From Persicaria tinctoria (taxonomy: Eukaryota > Streptophyta > Magnoliopsida > Caryophyllales > Polygonaceae): a stretch of 64,000 bases of DNA. Positions within the stretch are counted from its first letter, which is position 1. Each line of letters opens with the position of its first letter. The stretch is from contig JBANSL010000002.1 in assembly GCA_037127255.1 (NCBI GenBank), forward strand, positions 11,080,001-11,144,000. Reading direction: 5' to 3'. The notes under the pieces were generated by a model. The model did not search any database and was not told where the DNA came from. It saw nothing but the letters and a program-made list of their open reading frames with translations. The translations under genes and the position numbers were made by a program. Below, piece after piece: positions 25,388-36,815 of this stretch.

Positions 25388-26609
25388 TGATACGTTTGGG
25401 ATACCCGATCCTTCGCATGTGGGCTTCAGATCAAGAACCACGCCGTATATTTGCTCCGATCTTGCAATGCTCTTTGATATCTCCTGAATTTAGAACAATT
25501 TAGACAAGTGATTAAAATTCTGATTTAGCGACAGAATTATGCTTAGCAAAATTCAACAACTTTAAAACCAAAATAGCGACAGAAAGAGGAACGAAGGACA
25601 GCGGGGGACTGAGCGTGCAGCGACGCTGGGCACACAGGCTTTCAAGCCTCAGGGTGTGCGCGGGATCCGGACTCGCAGGGGCAGGCGCACTCGCTGGAGC
25701 GGAAGTGCTGGCGAGAGAGAACACGGAGCGCAGGAGCGCTGGGGCGCTAGCGAGGCCGAAGACAAGCGCTCAGGAGCGCGCGCGCGGGAGCGAAGACGCC
25801 AGGGACGTCCGCGCTCGTTGGAAGCGGCTATGGTCGCGGGAGACGCCAAACTCGGCCTTCTTCTTCCAGCGACAGGTTTTGTTGGGTGTTAGGTGTTGGT
25901 CTTTAGGGTTGCCGAACTAGGACAAGGTGATGGTGATAATTTGTGGTTGCCGAAAATAATAAGAACACAAGAGCGTTTTGGGATTGACAATCGAAGAACC
26001 CTTGATCCGTTAAGGGTTTCTTCAATTCTATTTCAATCTGATTAATTCAAAGTGCGGAACATAAATTTATAGGAAAACTATGATCTATCTAACCAATCCT
26101 TCCTTGCAAAGGAAAGGGGTTTGGATAGATTAATTCTATCTAATGATAAGTGAAATAACTTAAGATAAATAAAACCTAAGAAGATAGATATTTAATAACT
26201 TGGTGGGTAAGTAATATATCTAGAAGAGATATAATTAATTTCCACCTTATTTATCTAATTGCATAAAATAATAACATAATTAACTAACTAATTTTCGGCC
26301 CATGCACAAGGCAACTCGGCCCATGCACTCGACAAGACCAATGGCCCACTCGGCCGAGTGTCCCCTTGGTGGTGCCGAGTTCAGGTGAATCATGGCGGGT
26401 GCAGACGAGTCTTCATGAGCTCCGTGTGTGGACGTAGGCTCACTTCTTGTGCTGGCGGTGTAACCTTGAGCGAAGTGATGCAGGGTGGCCTGAACCCTTG
26501 CTCTAACGTTCCATGGTGACGGACAAGAAAGGCCTTCGTTGCATTTTGAATCTGCTTGGCCCTTGAACGAGTGACAGGGCCATCAAATGGAACCTTCATG
26601 TTGTCCTCA
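25388..26609 (-). repeat. Chromovirus 5' LTR (- strand)
   Basis: Same length and ends as 7915-9136. It too carries the last 73 codons of pol (KVPFDGPVTRSRAKQIQNA and onward), here without the rest of the gene because it is the upstream LTR. The match with the other LTR stops exactly at CCTCA on both sides, which fixes the boundary. Confidence 0.85.
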
Positions 26610-27713
26610 GTGTAGAAGTAACCCCTGTCAGATCTCGTCTTAGTCAATATAAGACTAATCTCTGTCGGATCTTGTCAATCTTAGAAACTTTCCAATAGCA
26701 TGACATACAATATTAAGCACAAACTAAAGCAGTCAGAATAACATTCAGAACAATCAACCATAAAATCATTCATACATAAATCCAGAACATAAGGAACCAG
26801 TCATCAAAAAGGGAGGAAAAGTTTTAGACCTAAAACAAACACAACGAAGTACTAAAGCTAAAGTCAGCTGCTTTCCTTCAACATCTTCCAGTTTGCAGTA
26901 GCGAGGGCTTGGTTCATGCGATCCAGGAGGCCCATCTTCGAGAAGTGATTAGACCTCCCTCTAAAGCTAATGTCAGTTGCACATATATCACACTTCACGA
27001 TTAATATCATCAACACAAATACAACAATATGAAGTTGCATACAAGTCCACATGCATGATTGTCTTGCCAATGTCAGATCACGTTGGATTCCTAACACAAC
27101 AAAAAATATTCCCTCCTTTAACTCTAGTTATGGCCGCTCGGTGTGAACCTGTGACATCATGGAACAACCTGTTCAGAGGTTGGTAACACCATTGACAGTA
27201 AATAAAAAAAGCTAGCCAGTACTGAAATAATTCTTACCATTCAAAAAAATGCATGCCATGATAGAAATGCCAATTTACCTGTAAGCAGATGATTTAGTTA
27301 CCAGCAGAAGCAGTTTGGGTTGCAAGGCAATGACGATTTACACCCTGCAGATTGATACACCACTTGTTAAAACAGGTGTTCAATCCTCCATAACTATACT
27401 AGAAATTAGGATTCCAGATTTTTATCCACATTACTTAATCTTGTCAACAAAATCCGAGAAAGATATTTGACATCTTCTCCATTATTGTCCTCAATTCATG
27501 ATTCAATTGATTGTTTTTGGCATAAATCAGTTGTGCAGTCCCCTTCATAAGGGTCTTATGAGTTTCAATTGGTTTAAAACTCAAACTAATAAAGATACAT
27601 TCTTGAAGCTGCAAATCAATTTTTTGACAACATACCTAATGCATTCCAGACTATTCCACTAGGCATCACATTTACAACCACAACCCACCATTTCTGCAAG
27701 TTGAGTTCTAATT
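26610..27713 (-). other. MULE A body, middle segment
   Basis: A - strand exon-like frame ends with GRSNHFSKMGLLDRMNQALA and a stop at 26864. The same peptide recurs in MULE B at 37550-37680. TGTCAG words are frequent. No transposase motifs are seen and the protein is not one I recognise. The last 17 bases (27697-27713) are the left copy of the retroposon target duplication. Confidence 0.5.
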
Positions 27714-28825
27714 TTTTTTTATTAGGAAATAATTCGAGAGCCACGCATACCTGACAACTCGAGAGGCGGACGAAGTCGGCAGACGGTGAAACCGTCTATA
27801 CATATATAAAAAGGTGCAACAACTACAAAGAGGGAGGTGTAATCCCGGACGAGCAAGCGAGCCAAACCCGTACACGCTGGAGACAACGTAGACTAAAATC
27901 CGGTGCCAAGCATCCCCAGGCGGCGACACCGTTGACCAGCGGTAAATCAGGAGCTAGTCCTGTGGGCAGTGAAGACGATCCTCCAAGGAAATAGCCTAAC
28001 GCGGAGTCCCCTCGATACACACCACCACGACCCCAGCCAATCCTGACACCGGTTGCCAGAGATCCAACATGGAAGAAGAACGCCAAGCAACGGGGATGTC
28101 AACCAAGAACCAACATTGAAGACATGCACCTTTAATCCCTTTCATACGAAAGATAATTTATTCAACCCTAACGGGATTTTCAAGCCCTTTCGAGATTTAG
28201 GCCCTTTAGGGAAGGTTTCGACCCTATCGGTTTTTTTTTTTTTTACCCGAAGCCTCGGGCCCAAAGGACCCGAAGCTTGGGCCCGGAGGAACCAAACTTG
28301 GGCCCAAAGGACCCGAAGCTTGGGCCCCAAGGACCAAGGAGGAGCAGGGGGATCTCGTCATGGCCGGAGGAGGGGCGGCCGCGTCGACACCGGAGAGGAC
28401 AGCCCGACCAACGCCGACATCCAAGCACCGGCCGACACACACAACGGCCCAACCACCGGAGGTCGAAAAGGAGGCAACGCCGGGCGAAAAAAGCCAGTGG
28501 CGGCCTCGAGTCGACGAGGGGAAAAACACCCCAACCGGCCGAAACGGAGGAAGGGTGTCCCGAAACGCCCGAGGATCAAGCCGATTGAGTTAAGAAAGGG
28601 GGATGGTGCGGTTGACGGTGGTGGCCTGAGAAGTGGCGGCGGTGGCGTTGGGTAGGCGGGGTGGAGGGATTAAGGGATTTTTAGGTTAGGGTTTTTTAGG
28701 GAGAGAGTGGTGGGGTGGCGGCGTTGATGCGGTGGTGGGGTGGCAGTGGTGCGATGGGTGTGGCGGCGGGGGTTTGGGGCCGGATTCTAGAGATTCACTT
28801 ATATGTCCTTTCTTAGTGATTCATT
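27714..28825 (-). mobile_element. Poly(A) non-LTR retroposon, LINE-derived
   Basis: A 17-bp direct repeat CAAGTTGAGTTCTAATT at 27697-27713 and 28826-28842 flanks the element. A T run sits at its left end, that is, a poly(A) tail on the - strand preceded by CCTAATA. The GC-rich 28250-28800 block, with repeated GACCCGAAGCTTGGGCCC-like units, resembles a LINE 5' leader. No RT or endonuclease is present, so it is an internally deleted or non-autonomous copy. It shares its tail and CCCTTTCGRGATTT words with 34592-36018. The 200-codon frame at 28053-28655 has no recognisable domain. Confidence 0.65.
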
Positions 28826-28842
28826 CAAGTTGAGTTCTAATT

Positions 28843-29534
28843 AGGCAAACAGAAAATTACTCTCTTTCTTTTTCTTTTTTCTTTTTTAAGAATCGAAAAA
28901 AAAGCGAGTAATTTGGGTGAAATTAAAGTAAACCATTGCCAATCTTTCTCAAAATAATCAACAATTGAACCTCAAAGGGGCAAGATTTGATTTTTAACAC
29001 TGACATAAAATTAATATGCGGCAAGAAAATTAAAATGTCGCTCGTCGTTCAAGGTCCGCCATAGATAGAGAGAGAAGGGGAGGGAGAGAAGCACTCACAA
29101 ACTCCAATCCGTCATAGATAAGAGCGGGTTCGAACTACGTTCGGGCTTACCGAATTCGATCCATTCCTCGAGGAGGGCGATTTGATTGGAGGGCGAGAAA
29201 ACGAACAGCGAGAGAGGGGAGATGAGGGCTCGGTGTGGGGTTAGGGGGGCATGAGTCGGTTGGGTTCTGGGCTCGGGGATGCGGGTGAGGGTGGCGGTTC
29301 GAACGGTGGTGGTTGGGTGGCCGGAGGTGGCTCGTGGAGGGCAGGGAACGACCGGAGGGAAGGAGGAGGCAGGGCGGTGAGGGCTTGGTTCAACAGGAAT
29401 GATGACCTGTGAAAGGGGGTCATGTGAACTAGTTATTTTTGTCAATTTTTGTGCTTATTTACTACTTTTGCAATTTTTGAAGGGGAGTGTCAAATTTACA
29501 AAGGGATCAAACATTTGGTATATATTGGATACTA
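28843..29534 (-). other. MULE A right segment with terminal repeat
   Basis: 29440-29530 is the MULE terminal repeat in inverted orientation (TACTTTTGCAATTTTTGAAG, then GGTATATATTGG), matching the reverse complement of 36558-36680. The GC-rich 29100-29420 part lies where MULE B has its first exon-like block. The frames there are proline-rich and unassigned. Confidence 0.6.
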
Positions 29535-29777
29535 CTCCCTCCGTTCGGCAAAACTTGTCATTTTAGGGTGTTATTTTTGTTCAAAAAAACTTGTCATTTT
29601 AGATATTTTGCCATTCACTTTACAAAAATACCCTTAATATGATTGATGGTTTGTTAGTTGTAGTTTTCGATAAAGTAAAAAATGAGGGTAATAATTGAGG
29701 GTAAATTAGTACATTTGTTAATTGCCTTAAAACTTGTGAAAGAAGCTAAAATAACAAGTTTTGTCGAACGGAGGGAG
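29535..29777. mobile_element. Stowaway MITE
   Basis: Inverted ends CTCCCTCCGTTCGGCAAAAC and GTTTTGTCGAACGGAGGGAG lie between TA dinucleotides (29533-29534 and 29778-29779). It is 243 bp, non-coding, and inserted in the last 15 bases of MULE A. Confidence 0.92.
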
Positions 29778-30002
29778 TATTAATTTCTCAAAAATTTACA
29801 TTTTTTGGAAAAAGTTGTGTTTTTGAATAAAGCTATAGTACTGTAGTAATTTGAAGAGAAAAAGCCGAAAGTTGGCAAATGGGGCTGACACAATTTCTTG
29901 ATTTTTCCCAGATCACGAAATTATTAAAATATTAGTTTAATGGACGGTTGGGATGAAAACGATGAATTCAGGCATATCTGAACAAGCAAATCGAAGAAGA
30001 AG

Positions 30003-30122
30003 ATGCAGCCGCTTAACTTCAATGGCACGCCTCCCTGCCCTTTTCTTGACCCATACTCAAACCCACCCACCTATCTCTTTCCCACCCCCAAAAATTTGAT
30101 TTCTTTTTTTCCCCAAAAGTGA
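30003..30122 (+). CDS. Upstream ORF of NAC copy 1 (39 aa)
   Basis: MQPLNFNGTPPCPFLDPYSN begins a 39-residue ORF ending 90 bases before the NAC start codon. The same ORF, with one residue changed, stands before NAC copy 2, while the bases around it vary more freely. The Arabidopsis NAC gene ANAC082 is known to carry a peptide-sequence-dependent upstream ORF. I cannot confirm from memory that the peptides match. If translated, it would be expected to reduce NAC translation. A second, overlapping ATG frame starts at 29964. Confidence 0.45.
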   Translation: MQPLNFNGTPPCPFLDPYSNPPTYLFPTPKNLISFFPQK

Positions 30123-30212
30123 TTCATCAACAATCCCTCACGCTTTCAATTCCTCTCAATCTCTGAACAATTCCTCGCTTGCTTTCTCCGAAAGAGAAAT
30201 CGATTTCAGGAG

Positions 30213-33200
30213 ATGGGGTTTGAGCCACTGTCCACGGCTTTGCAGCCGCAGGAGATGTCGCTTGCTCCACCGTCGCCGGCCCCGGTGGCAACCGCTGCAA
30301 CATCCCTGGCTCCCGGGTTCAGATTCCACCCAACTGATCAGGAACTGGTGAGTTACTACCTTAAGAGAAAGGTGTGTGGCAAACCCATTCGCTTTGACGC
30401 CATTTCTGAGACTGATATCTACAAGTGTGAGCCCTGGGACCTTCCAGGTTAGCGAATCTGAGACCTTTTTCCCCTTTCTGTGCTTCACTGTGTTCGGCTT
30501 TCGGAATGAAGGGCTTTTTTCGAGCACTTTTGGGATGTAGGTTTTCTATCAGTTTGTGAAATTTTTGTTCTCATGTGGTTATTTTGCAGGTAAATTTTGG
30601 TTAAAAGGTTTGATTTTTTTCTATTGATTTGTAATGGGTGGAGGCCTGAGTTGGTCTATTGACTTGATAGTAGGTTTCCTGTTGGAGCTCCTCTAAATGA
30701 GTTAAATTGGGTGTTAAACTTTTAGCACACCCTTCAGTTGGAAAATTGACAGAGAAATTGTTGTGAATTTGGTTTATTTTGACTGGTCCGGGTGTTAATT
30801 GGATTTAACTGACCATCAGAAGCACAAAAAATGATAGGAGTGTGGTATGAGTTTAGTACAATTGACTAGTTTCAGGTGACCTGGGGCTGCTGAAGCGATT
30901 GGATGCATGTTTTGAATTTTCCAACTTGGAAGTGAATAAAGGACTATATGGTTTGATTTCTGTTGAATTCAACTGAATGAATTGCAAACAGGGAGAAAAC
31001 ACTTATCAGTTAATTCAGAGTAGGGTCCCTAATCTGATTGTGTATTTGTTAACGATGTCAATTTATTACAGTTTTGTCGAGGCTGAAGAGTAGGGACAAC
31101 GAGTGGTACTTCTTCGGTATGCAAGATAGGAAATATGTGAATGGTTCGAGGGTGAATCGCGCAACTGGAAAAGGATATTGGAAAGCAACTGGAAATGATC
31201 GTCCAATAATACATAATACGAAGACAGTTGGTATGAAAAAAACACTCGTCTTTTATAGCGGTAGAGCACCCTGTGGAACGAGAACAAATTGGGTCATGCA
31301 TGAGTACCGGTTGACAGATGATGACCTTGCAAAAGATGGTATTTCTCTGGTAAGGGTAGAAAAAAAAGGCCATTTCAGAAGTTTGAATCATCCTGTTTCT
31401 CTTCTCTTCTCCTTTTTGACATTTTTTCTCCTTCCTGTATATGTGTGTAGGATTCATATTTATTGTGTAAAATTTTGAAGAAGCGTGGGCCTGGGTTTAA
31501 ACCTGGAGAGCAGTATGGGCCTTTTGTCGAGGAGGAATGGGAAGGGGGTCAGCAGGATTCTGTCTTGGTTCCTGGAGAAGAAGCCGAGGATGACACAGTT
31601 GGAAATGTTGATTCCCGTGTTGATGTAAGTGTTGAATAATTCTGATCTTTACTCTGTTAGACTCTCTATCCCTTGAAACATGGTATCTGAGATGTGCTTA
31701 GATTTTGCAAAAGGTTTCACTGTTTCAGTGTACTGAATTTCCTTGGTGTTCTGACTTTAACTATGTTATACGCTCAACATGGTTGATAGGTGTACACTCA
31801 CATATTCTAGAACTCTTGCTGTATAGTTCTTTCTGATAGCTGTTTGAAAGAAATTTATTACATATATTATAAAGAGAAATCGATTCTTTGTTTGCTTTGA
31901 ATTTCTTAGTCTTTATGCTTGTTAGGTGATCCTGTGAAATCATAGTCCATGTCTCGTATAATCTGATAATTTTAGGTTGTATGTTGTCACTAAATATACA
32001 AATCATGTTTCAAATACTATATGTGTGCATATTTGAGCATGGTATTATTTGTGTATTTGTGTTTGTTTGTTTTCCCCTCTCACTTTGCCTTTGCGTGGAG
32101 ATACAGGAAAGAGAGATAGTGGATTTGTATATTGTGTTATTTGAAGTTGACTTGAGCTTTAGAGGTTTCTTCTTTTGGTTTATCATTAACCAAAAAGGCA
32201 TATGAGTAGGATGAAATGCAAATCTTAGTATTGAGGTGATGCATCCCTTGAAGTTGAATTTTTTTTTTTTTAAATTCAAGTGGTCAATTCAATCTAACAC
32301 CAGTTGCAAGTTTGATGGGGAGACTTTGGCTATTATGTGCAAGATAGTTAAATATATCAAGTTGTGAAGATACTCCCAAATATCTTGAGACTTTTTTGGC
32401 TATTCTTCGGTATGCAAGATAGGAAATCTAGTTTATCTAGTCTCCAACAAACTGAGTTATGAGATACTCCCAAATATCTTGAGACTACTGTTTGCAGAGC
32501 TTGTGAAGGAGAATATATCAGGACGCGTGTAGATGTTTAGCTTTCTTATTTTATTTTTTTGAAATCATGTAGATGTTTAGCGCGAGCTACAGCATGGTGT
32601 TTAAATAGTTCTAACCCTTGAATGCCTTTAGTGAGCTTTGGTTATGTAGGATGAGGTTAGCTTCCTATATAATATTCTCTGCTTGGTATATGTGACACTT
32701 ATTGCTGGTAATTAGCTGTTGTATGTCTATTTACACAAGCGGGTTATTGACGGAAAGTTACCATGTTAAATGTCTCGGTTTTTCTATGCACCTTTATTAG
32801 TACTATCCCATTGCAATGGTTTGAACATATATTTCTCTTATCGTTTGATTAAACTGCACAAGGCTATATGTGGTGGTACTTCTAAAGACGACCATTAAGA
32901 AATTTGTTATGCAGAAGACACATATTTTCTTATGTCCTAAAGACCACTTCCTACCTTATTGTGAATTTTATGTGGACCTGGTTGCTAGAAGTTTGGATAT
33001 CAGGTTCATTTGAAGTGATTTCTTGATTGATCCTTTGTGTTGATAAGTAGGTTATAATCTATATTATGTCTGCCAACGTCTGAAAATCTGTAATTTTCAT
33101 TCTTCTGTTTTTAAAAAGTTTTTATTGCCTCCATTTGCTTTCGTATATAATTTCAAATTCGGCTTATTGATTATTGTAGGATTCTGTACTCTCTATGAAT

Positions 33201-33755
33201 ACCTCTGGAAGGCCAGCTGCGCCCACTCCACCTCCTCCTAGCGAGATTGCACGAGATATGTTATCTCTAAGGTGCAAGATTGAAAAAGTGTCGGATGATT
33301 ACAGTTGCCCGCCTTGCAATGGAAGCGGCCCAGAGCCATTTCCACTTGCCCCAAACAAGAGGCTGAGATGCGAGCCCAATTCATCTCATTCCAATGCCTC
33401 AGAGATCTCCACCATGAGAACGAACGGCGCTAGTTCATCCTCAACCGGGACCACCACAAACTTCTCATCAGCGCTACTGGAGCTGCCGCTTTTGGAACCC
33501 CTTGAGTGCAAAGACAGCCGCGCTGTACCTGCTGCTGCTTCACCCTCCCCAATCAACATCATCGACATCAACGTGCCTCCTAGCTACTTGAAGCTCTTTG
33601 AGGACTTGAGGAACGAGATCTACAAGATCTCAATCGAGAAGGAGTCCCTGAAGATCGAGGTGATGAGCGCAAGGACGATGATCAATATCCTCCAGTCAAA
33701 AGTAGATCACCTCACGCGGGAGAACGAAGACCTCAGCAGGATCAATAAAAACTGA
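30213..33755 (+). CDS. NAC domain transcription factor, copy 1
   Basis: Four exons, all with GT-AG borders: 30213-30447, 31072-31349, 31451-31624 and 33180-33755, giving 420 aa. The NAC domain spans about residues 32-171: [15 protein letters not shown] (subdomain A), [25 protein letters not shown] (116-119 region), [14 protein letters not shown] and NWVMHEYRL. After it come [12 protein letters not shown], a P/S-rich middle and a predicted coiled coil (about 363-418, YLKLFEDL to ENEDLSRI). This layout is that of the NAC050/052/078/082 group of DNA-binding regulators, which act in the nucleus. No membrane segment is seen. Compared with copy 2, the protein ends three residues earlier: codons AAC TGA replace AAA CGA. 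The start codon follows the conserved leader and upstream ORF. Confidence 0.92.
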
Positions 33756-34100
33756 GAAGCTTAGGCGTTAACTGTTATCAGTACCATGTGTCACCGGCGG
33801 TGGGTTGTGCCCCCTCCATACTAGAAGTCTAGAACTCTAGGGAGGGTAATAAGCTCTCAGTGTCGACTCTGGTTTCGCAGTTTGCATCAATATCCTTGCC
33901 GGAACCTCTTTTTTCCGAGTAGTCGCTAGCTGGTACTAGGAGTTCATCTATTATTATTGATGGTTTGTTGATGATCGAATCTGAAATTTTGTTCTTAAGG
34001 ACTCTGTATTGCCTCTACCTAGTGTTGTTACATGAGCCGAGTAGTATGAGCTCAGCTCGGGTTCGACTTGAAAAAAGCTCGACTCGAGCTCGTTCATTTC
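33756..34100 (+). other. NAC copy 1 3' UTR and flank
   Basis: Similarity to copy 2 continues to about 33945 (TGGTACTAGG), giving the probable 3' UTR and the duplication edge. Beyond it, 34030-34125 has GAGCTC/CTCGAG-rich repeats of a kind common in hAT-type plant repeats, and then a G run at 34129-34140. No gene is seen. Confidence 0.5.
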
Positions 34101-34560
34101 CTAAATGAGCTGAGTATGAGCACATTTTGGGGGGGGGGGGAAGTTAAGAATTAAGAAATGACCGGGATTCTTTCCTAGCGAGTCCGAGCGGACGAGAACA
34201 CGGAATTCTGGATCAGTAGTGAAGCTATTATCGACAAGGATGCAGTAGGCCAGATGCGCAATCCTGTCAGCAACCGCCTTCGATTCTCTGAAAATATGAC
34301 GAATAGCAACATGAGATATAGATTTAAGAATTAATGTCGTATTGGCCATCAACAGCTCAATATTCCATGAGCACAACCCGTCACTCAGGAGAGCCTTTAT
34401 GACAACCAAACAGTCTCCTTCGATCAAAAGCTTTTGAATCCAAGGCTCCTCGCCCTTGCCCCACTCATGTGAAGCCCCAAAGCCTCGGCTAAAACCGCTG
34501 AGTTGTTATTACAAGGTCCGGAACCTAGCGAGACAATGTTACCTAGATTGTTTGAGTCCA
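34101..34560 (-). pseudogene. LINE RNase H fragment
   Basis: The - strand reads NNNSAVLAEALGL, then after a frame change EEPWIQKLLIEGDCLVVIKA, and HIFRESKAVADRIAHLAY. This is the RVT_3-type RNase H found at the C-terminus of plant L1 LINEs, with the aspartate of EGD kept. It is isolated and frameshifted. Confidence 0.65.
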
Positions 34561-34591
34561 AAATTAGGCTCGGTTTATGCTCGTCTTGTTT

Positions 34592-36018
34592 TTTTATTAG
34601 GTGAAAATTCGAGTTAAGACAAGATTGGAGCTCGAGAGGTCACAAATCGACAGATGGACTAACCGTCAGTATACAAAATACTAACACAAACCAACAAAGA
34701 TGAAAGAAAAACCAAAATAACCCATAAAAGTTGTCAGCCAGGGGAGAAGTCGATGAAGATCCAATACGAGTCACGAATGCCGAGAACACCGGAAAATGTG
34801 ACGACTCAGATGACGTCTCGACACCGAGAAGGCGGAGAACAATAACTCACCACCAAAATGGGTGAATCACGGGGAAGTGTGAATCACCGAAGTTGCATCC
34901 AACTAAATGAGTGATCTTCAAAGATCACGAACAAAGTCACGATTCTCTCGATTATACAGGACGCCCAATTCTGCAATCCAACTCGGAACCAAACGCAACC
35001 ACACCAAGGCAACGTCCCGACACCAAAAGACGGGGCAAAATACGGGCTAAAACAAGGAAGATCAATCATCCAACAAAAATTTGTGAACAGAAATCCCAGA
35101 CCAAGCTGAAGTCTGGGGAGAATTATTATTACTTATTAATATTGATAATTTCAAGGCCCTTTTGAGATTTTGGTCAAACCCTTTCGAGTTATTTTGTATA
35201 TTAGTTTTTCCAATCCCTTTTGAGATTTTTAAGCCCTTTCGGGATTTGTACAATGGCCCTTTTGAGATTTTGTTCGAACCCTTTCGGGTGGTTGAGTATA
35301 ATATATATTATATAAAAATATATGCCTTCTATTTTTTATTTTTTTTTTGCAACTTTGGACTCAAGCCAACCACTTGGGCCCAAATGACAAGATAATGTGT
35401 CAATCAATGGCAACAATGGGTCACCTCGGGCCCAAGAGCGAAAACCCAACGGGACAAGGGAGAAAGCGGCGACGGAAGGGAGAAGGCGGCGAGGACACAA
35501 CGCCCAACCCTTTGCAGCAGCACCACCCAAACTTGAAATTCGGCTAAGGGGAGGGCAAATAACGAACCCGACCCAGAAAGATGGTGGTGATGAACCATAC
35601 GTCAGTTTTTAAGAGGGTGATGGCAAACCCACCAAGGAGGACAAAGATTGAGACCCCCAAAGCGACTCAGACCCCTACCCACCCCGACGAGGAAGACAGA
35701 GACTGAGTCCCCAAATCGAATGGCCAGAGAAACCCAAACCCCTACCCACCCCGACGAGGAAGAAGAAGGTCCAGACCCTGAGCAAATGACGAAGGGTGAA
35801 GAAGCCGATTGGATCGAGACCAGATACACAAACCAAGACTCGCAGGGAAGGCCAATCAAACTAACAACCCCCCAAATCCCAAAGAAAATTGCACAAGGAA
35901 GATTATGAACAAGGGAGAAACCTACCCCAATTTCTACAATATTCATAAGAAAATCGGGTTGAAAACCCTAGTTACACAAATTGATTTGATGATTTTTAGA
36001 GTGAGGGTAGAGACCCTC
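34592..36018 (-). mobile_element. Poly(A) non-LTR retroposon, second copy type
   Basis: TTTATGCTCGTCTTGTTT (34574-34591) and TTTATGCTCATCTTGTTT (36019-36036) form an 18-bp target duplication with one mismatch. A T run followed by ATTAGG at the left end is the - strand poly(A) tail and matches the tail of 27714-28825. Repeated CCCTTTCGRGATTTT words (35160-35290) are shared with that element. No RT or endonuclease is recognisable. The - strand frame 35946-35602 may be leader-derived. Confidence 0.6.
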
Positions 36019-36815
36019 TTTATGCTCATCTTGTTTCTAAATGAGCTGAATATGAACAAGTAATATTCTGCTCAAATAAGAACCATACCACTACCAACTG
36101 ACATAAGTCTCACATAATACTTGGTCTAACATCGCTCGTCTACACCAGCACTTCTTTGTCAACACCAAGGATTTTCTCTTTTTTTTTTTGCTTTGTTGTG
36201 TTCCATTTGCTTATGTATTTGTTTGCATGACGGTTTATTCGTATACCGCTTTTCCAACTTCTCTATTCATTTATATCCCAGTGTTTCGAATCTCTTTAAT
36301 TTTCTAAAAATGAATTATTTATATAAATTTTTTATCTAAAAGACCATGTCTTGAAGGCATGGGAAGGCAAAGTCAAGGGGGGTCCTAGGGTCACGTGCCC
36401 CCCTCATCCGATAAATTGCCTAGGTACATTCTCCTCGATCGTTGATAGCTTCGTTTTGATATATAATATGTTATAATCCGACATCTGAGTAAAACATTAT
36501 GAATATTTGAAAGTTGTAGGTGTTTTAATCACTTTAATTTTATTTCAATATATTAAAGAGAGAATAGCATTGAATATACCAAAAAGTCGGCCCATTTGCA
36601 AAAATGACACCCCTCCTTCAAATTTTACAAAACTAGCAATTGGACTCAAAAAATTGCAAAAGTAGCAGGTGACCCCGACTGGTTGTGCCCTAGCAAGGAA
36701 GTTCAGGCGAGTGAGAGGGATTGAAGACAATTGGAAAAGAAGCACCTGAATTCCCTATCGACTGTGACAGTTCTGCAGGGAGAGAGACATAGAAGGAGTT
36801 TCAAAAACGAAGAAG

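Larger units (their letters stand above)
7915..26609 (-). mobile_element. CRM-like Ty3/gypsy chromovirus, defective
   Basis: Two LTRs of equal length (1222 bp) bound gag, RNase H and integrase remnants, all read on the - strand. Integrase and RNase H wording (for example [20 protein letters not shown] and [15 protein letters not shown]) is of the CRM/Reina chromovirus type. The pol frame runs about 73 codons into the LTR, a known feature of CRM elements. Protease and most of reverse transcriptase are absent; the deletion lies near 21577-21690. Integrase is split by a LARD and gag by a hAT element. No 5-bp duplication is seen: the flanks are TAGCC (left) and GTGTA (right). Without the inserts about 6.8 kb remains. 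Confidence 0.8.
6609..29789 (-). mobile_element. MULE A, non-autonomous, interrupted by four insertions
   Basis: The left end GGCCAATTTGCATAGATATACC is followed by TTTGCAAAAATGTC. The right end carries the inverted form (GGTATAT near 29518, TTTGCAA near 29465). A 9-bp direct repeat AAAAATTTA at 6600-6608 and 29790-29798 fits a Mutator-type target duplication. Removing the Tourist MITE, chromovirus, retroposon and Stowaway leaves about 2.8 kb, similar to MULE B once its own inserts are removed. No transposase is present. It shares the internal peptide GRSNHFSKMGLL (- strand near 26920) with MULE B. I assign the - strand because that peptide reads that way. Confidence 0.75.

Noticed and set aside
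28053..28655. 200-codon open frame
   Set aside because: It lies within a GC-rich retroposon leader with repeated ACCCGAAGCTTGGGCCC units. Overlapping frames on both strands are equally open, and no family motif is seen.
31074..31478. 134-codon single frame in NAC copy 1
   Set aside because: The part after 31349 reads through intron 2. A GT donor at 31350 and AG at 31450 give a better, family-consistent exon join.
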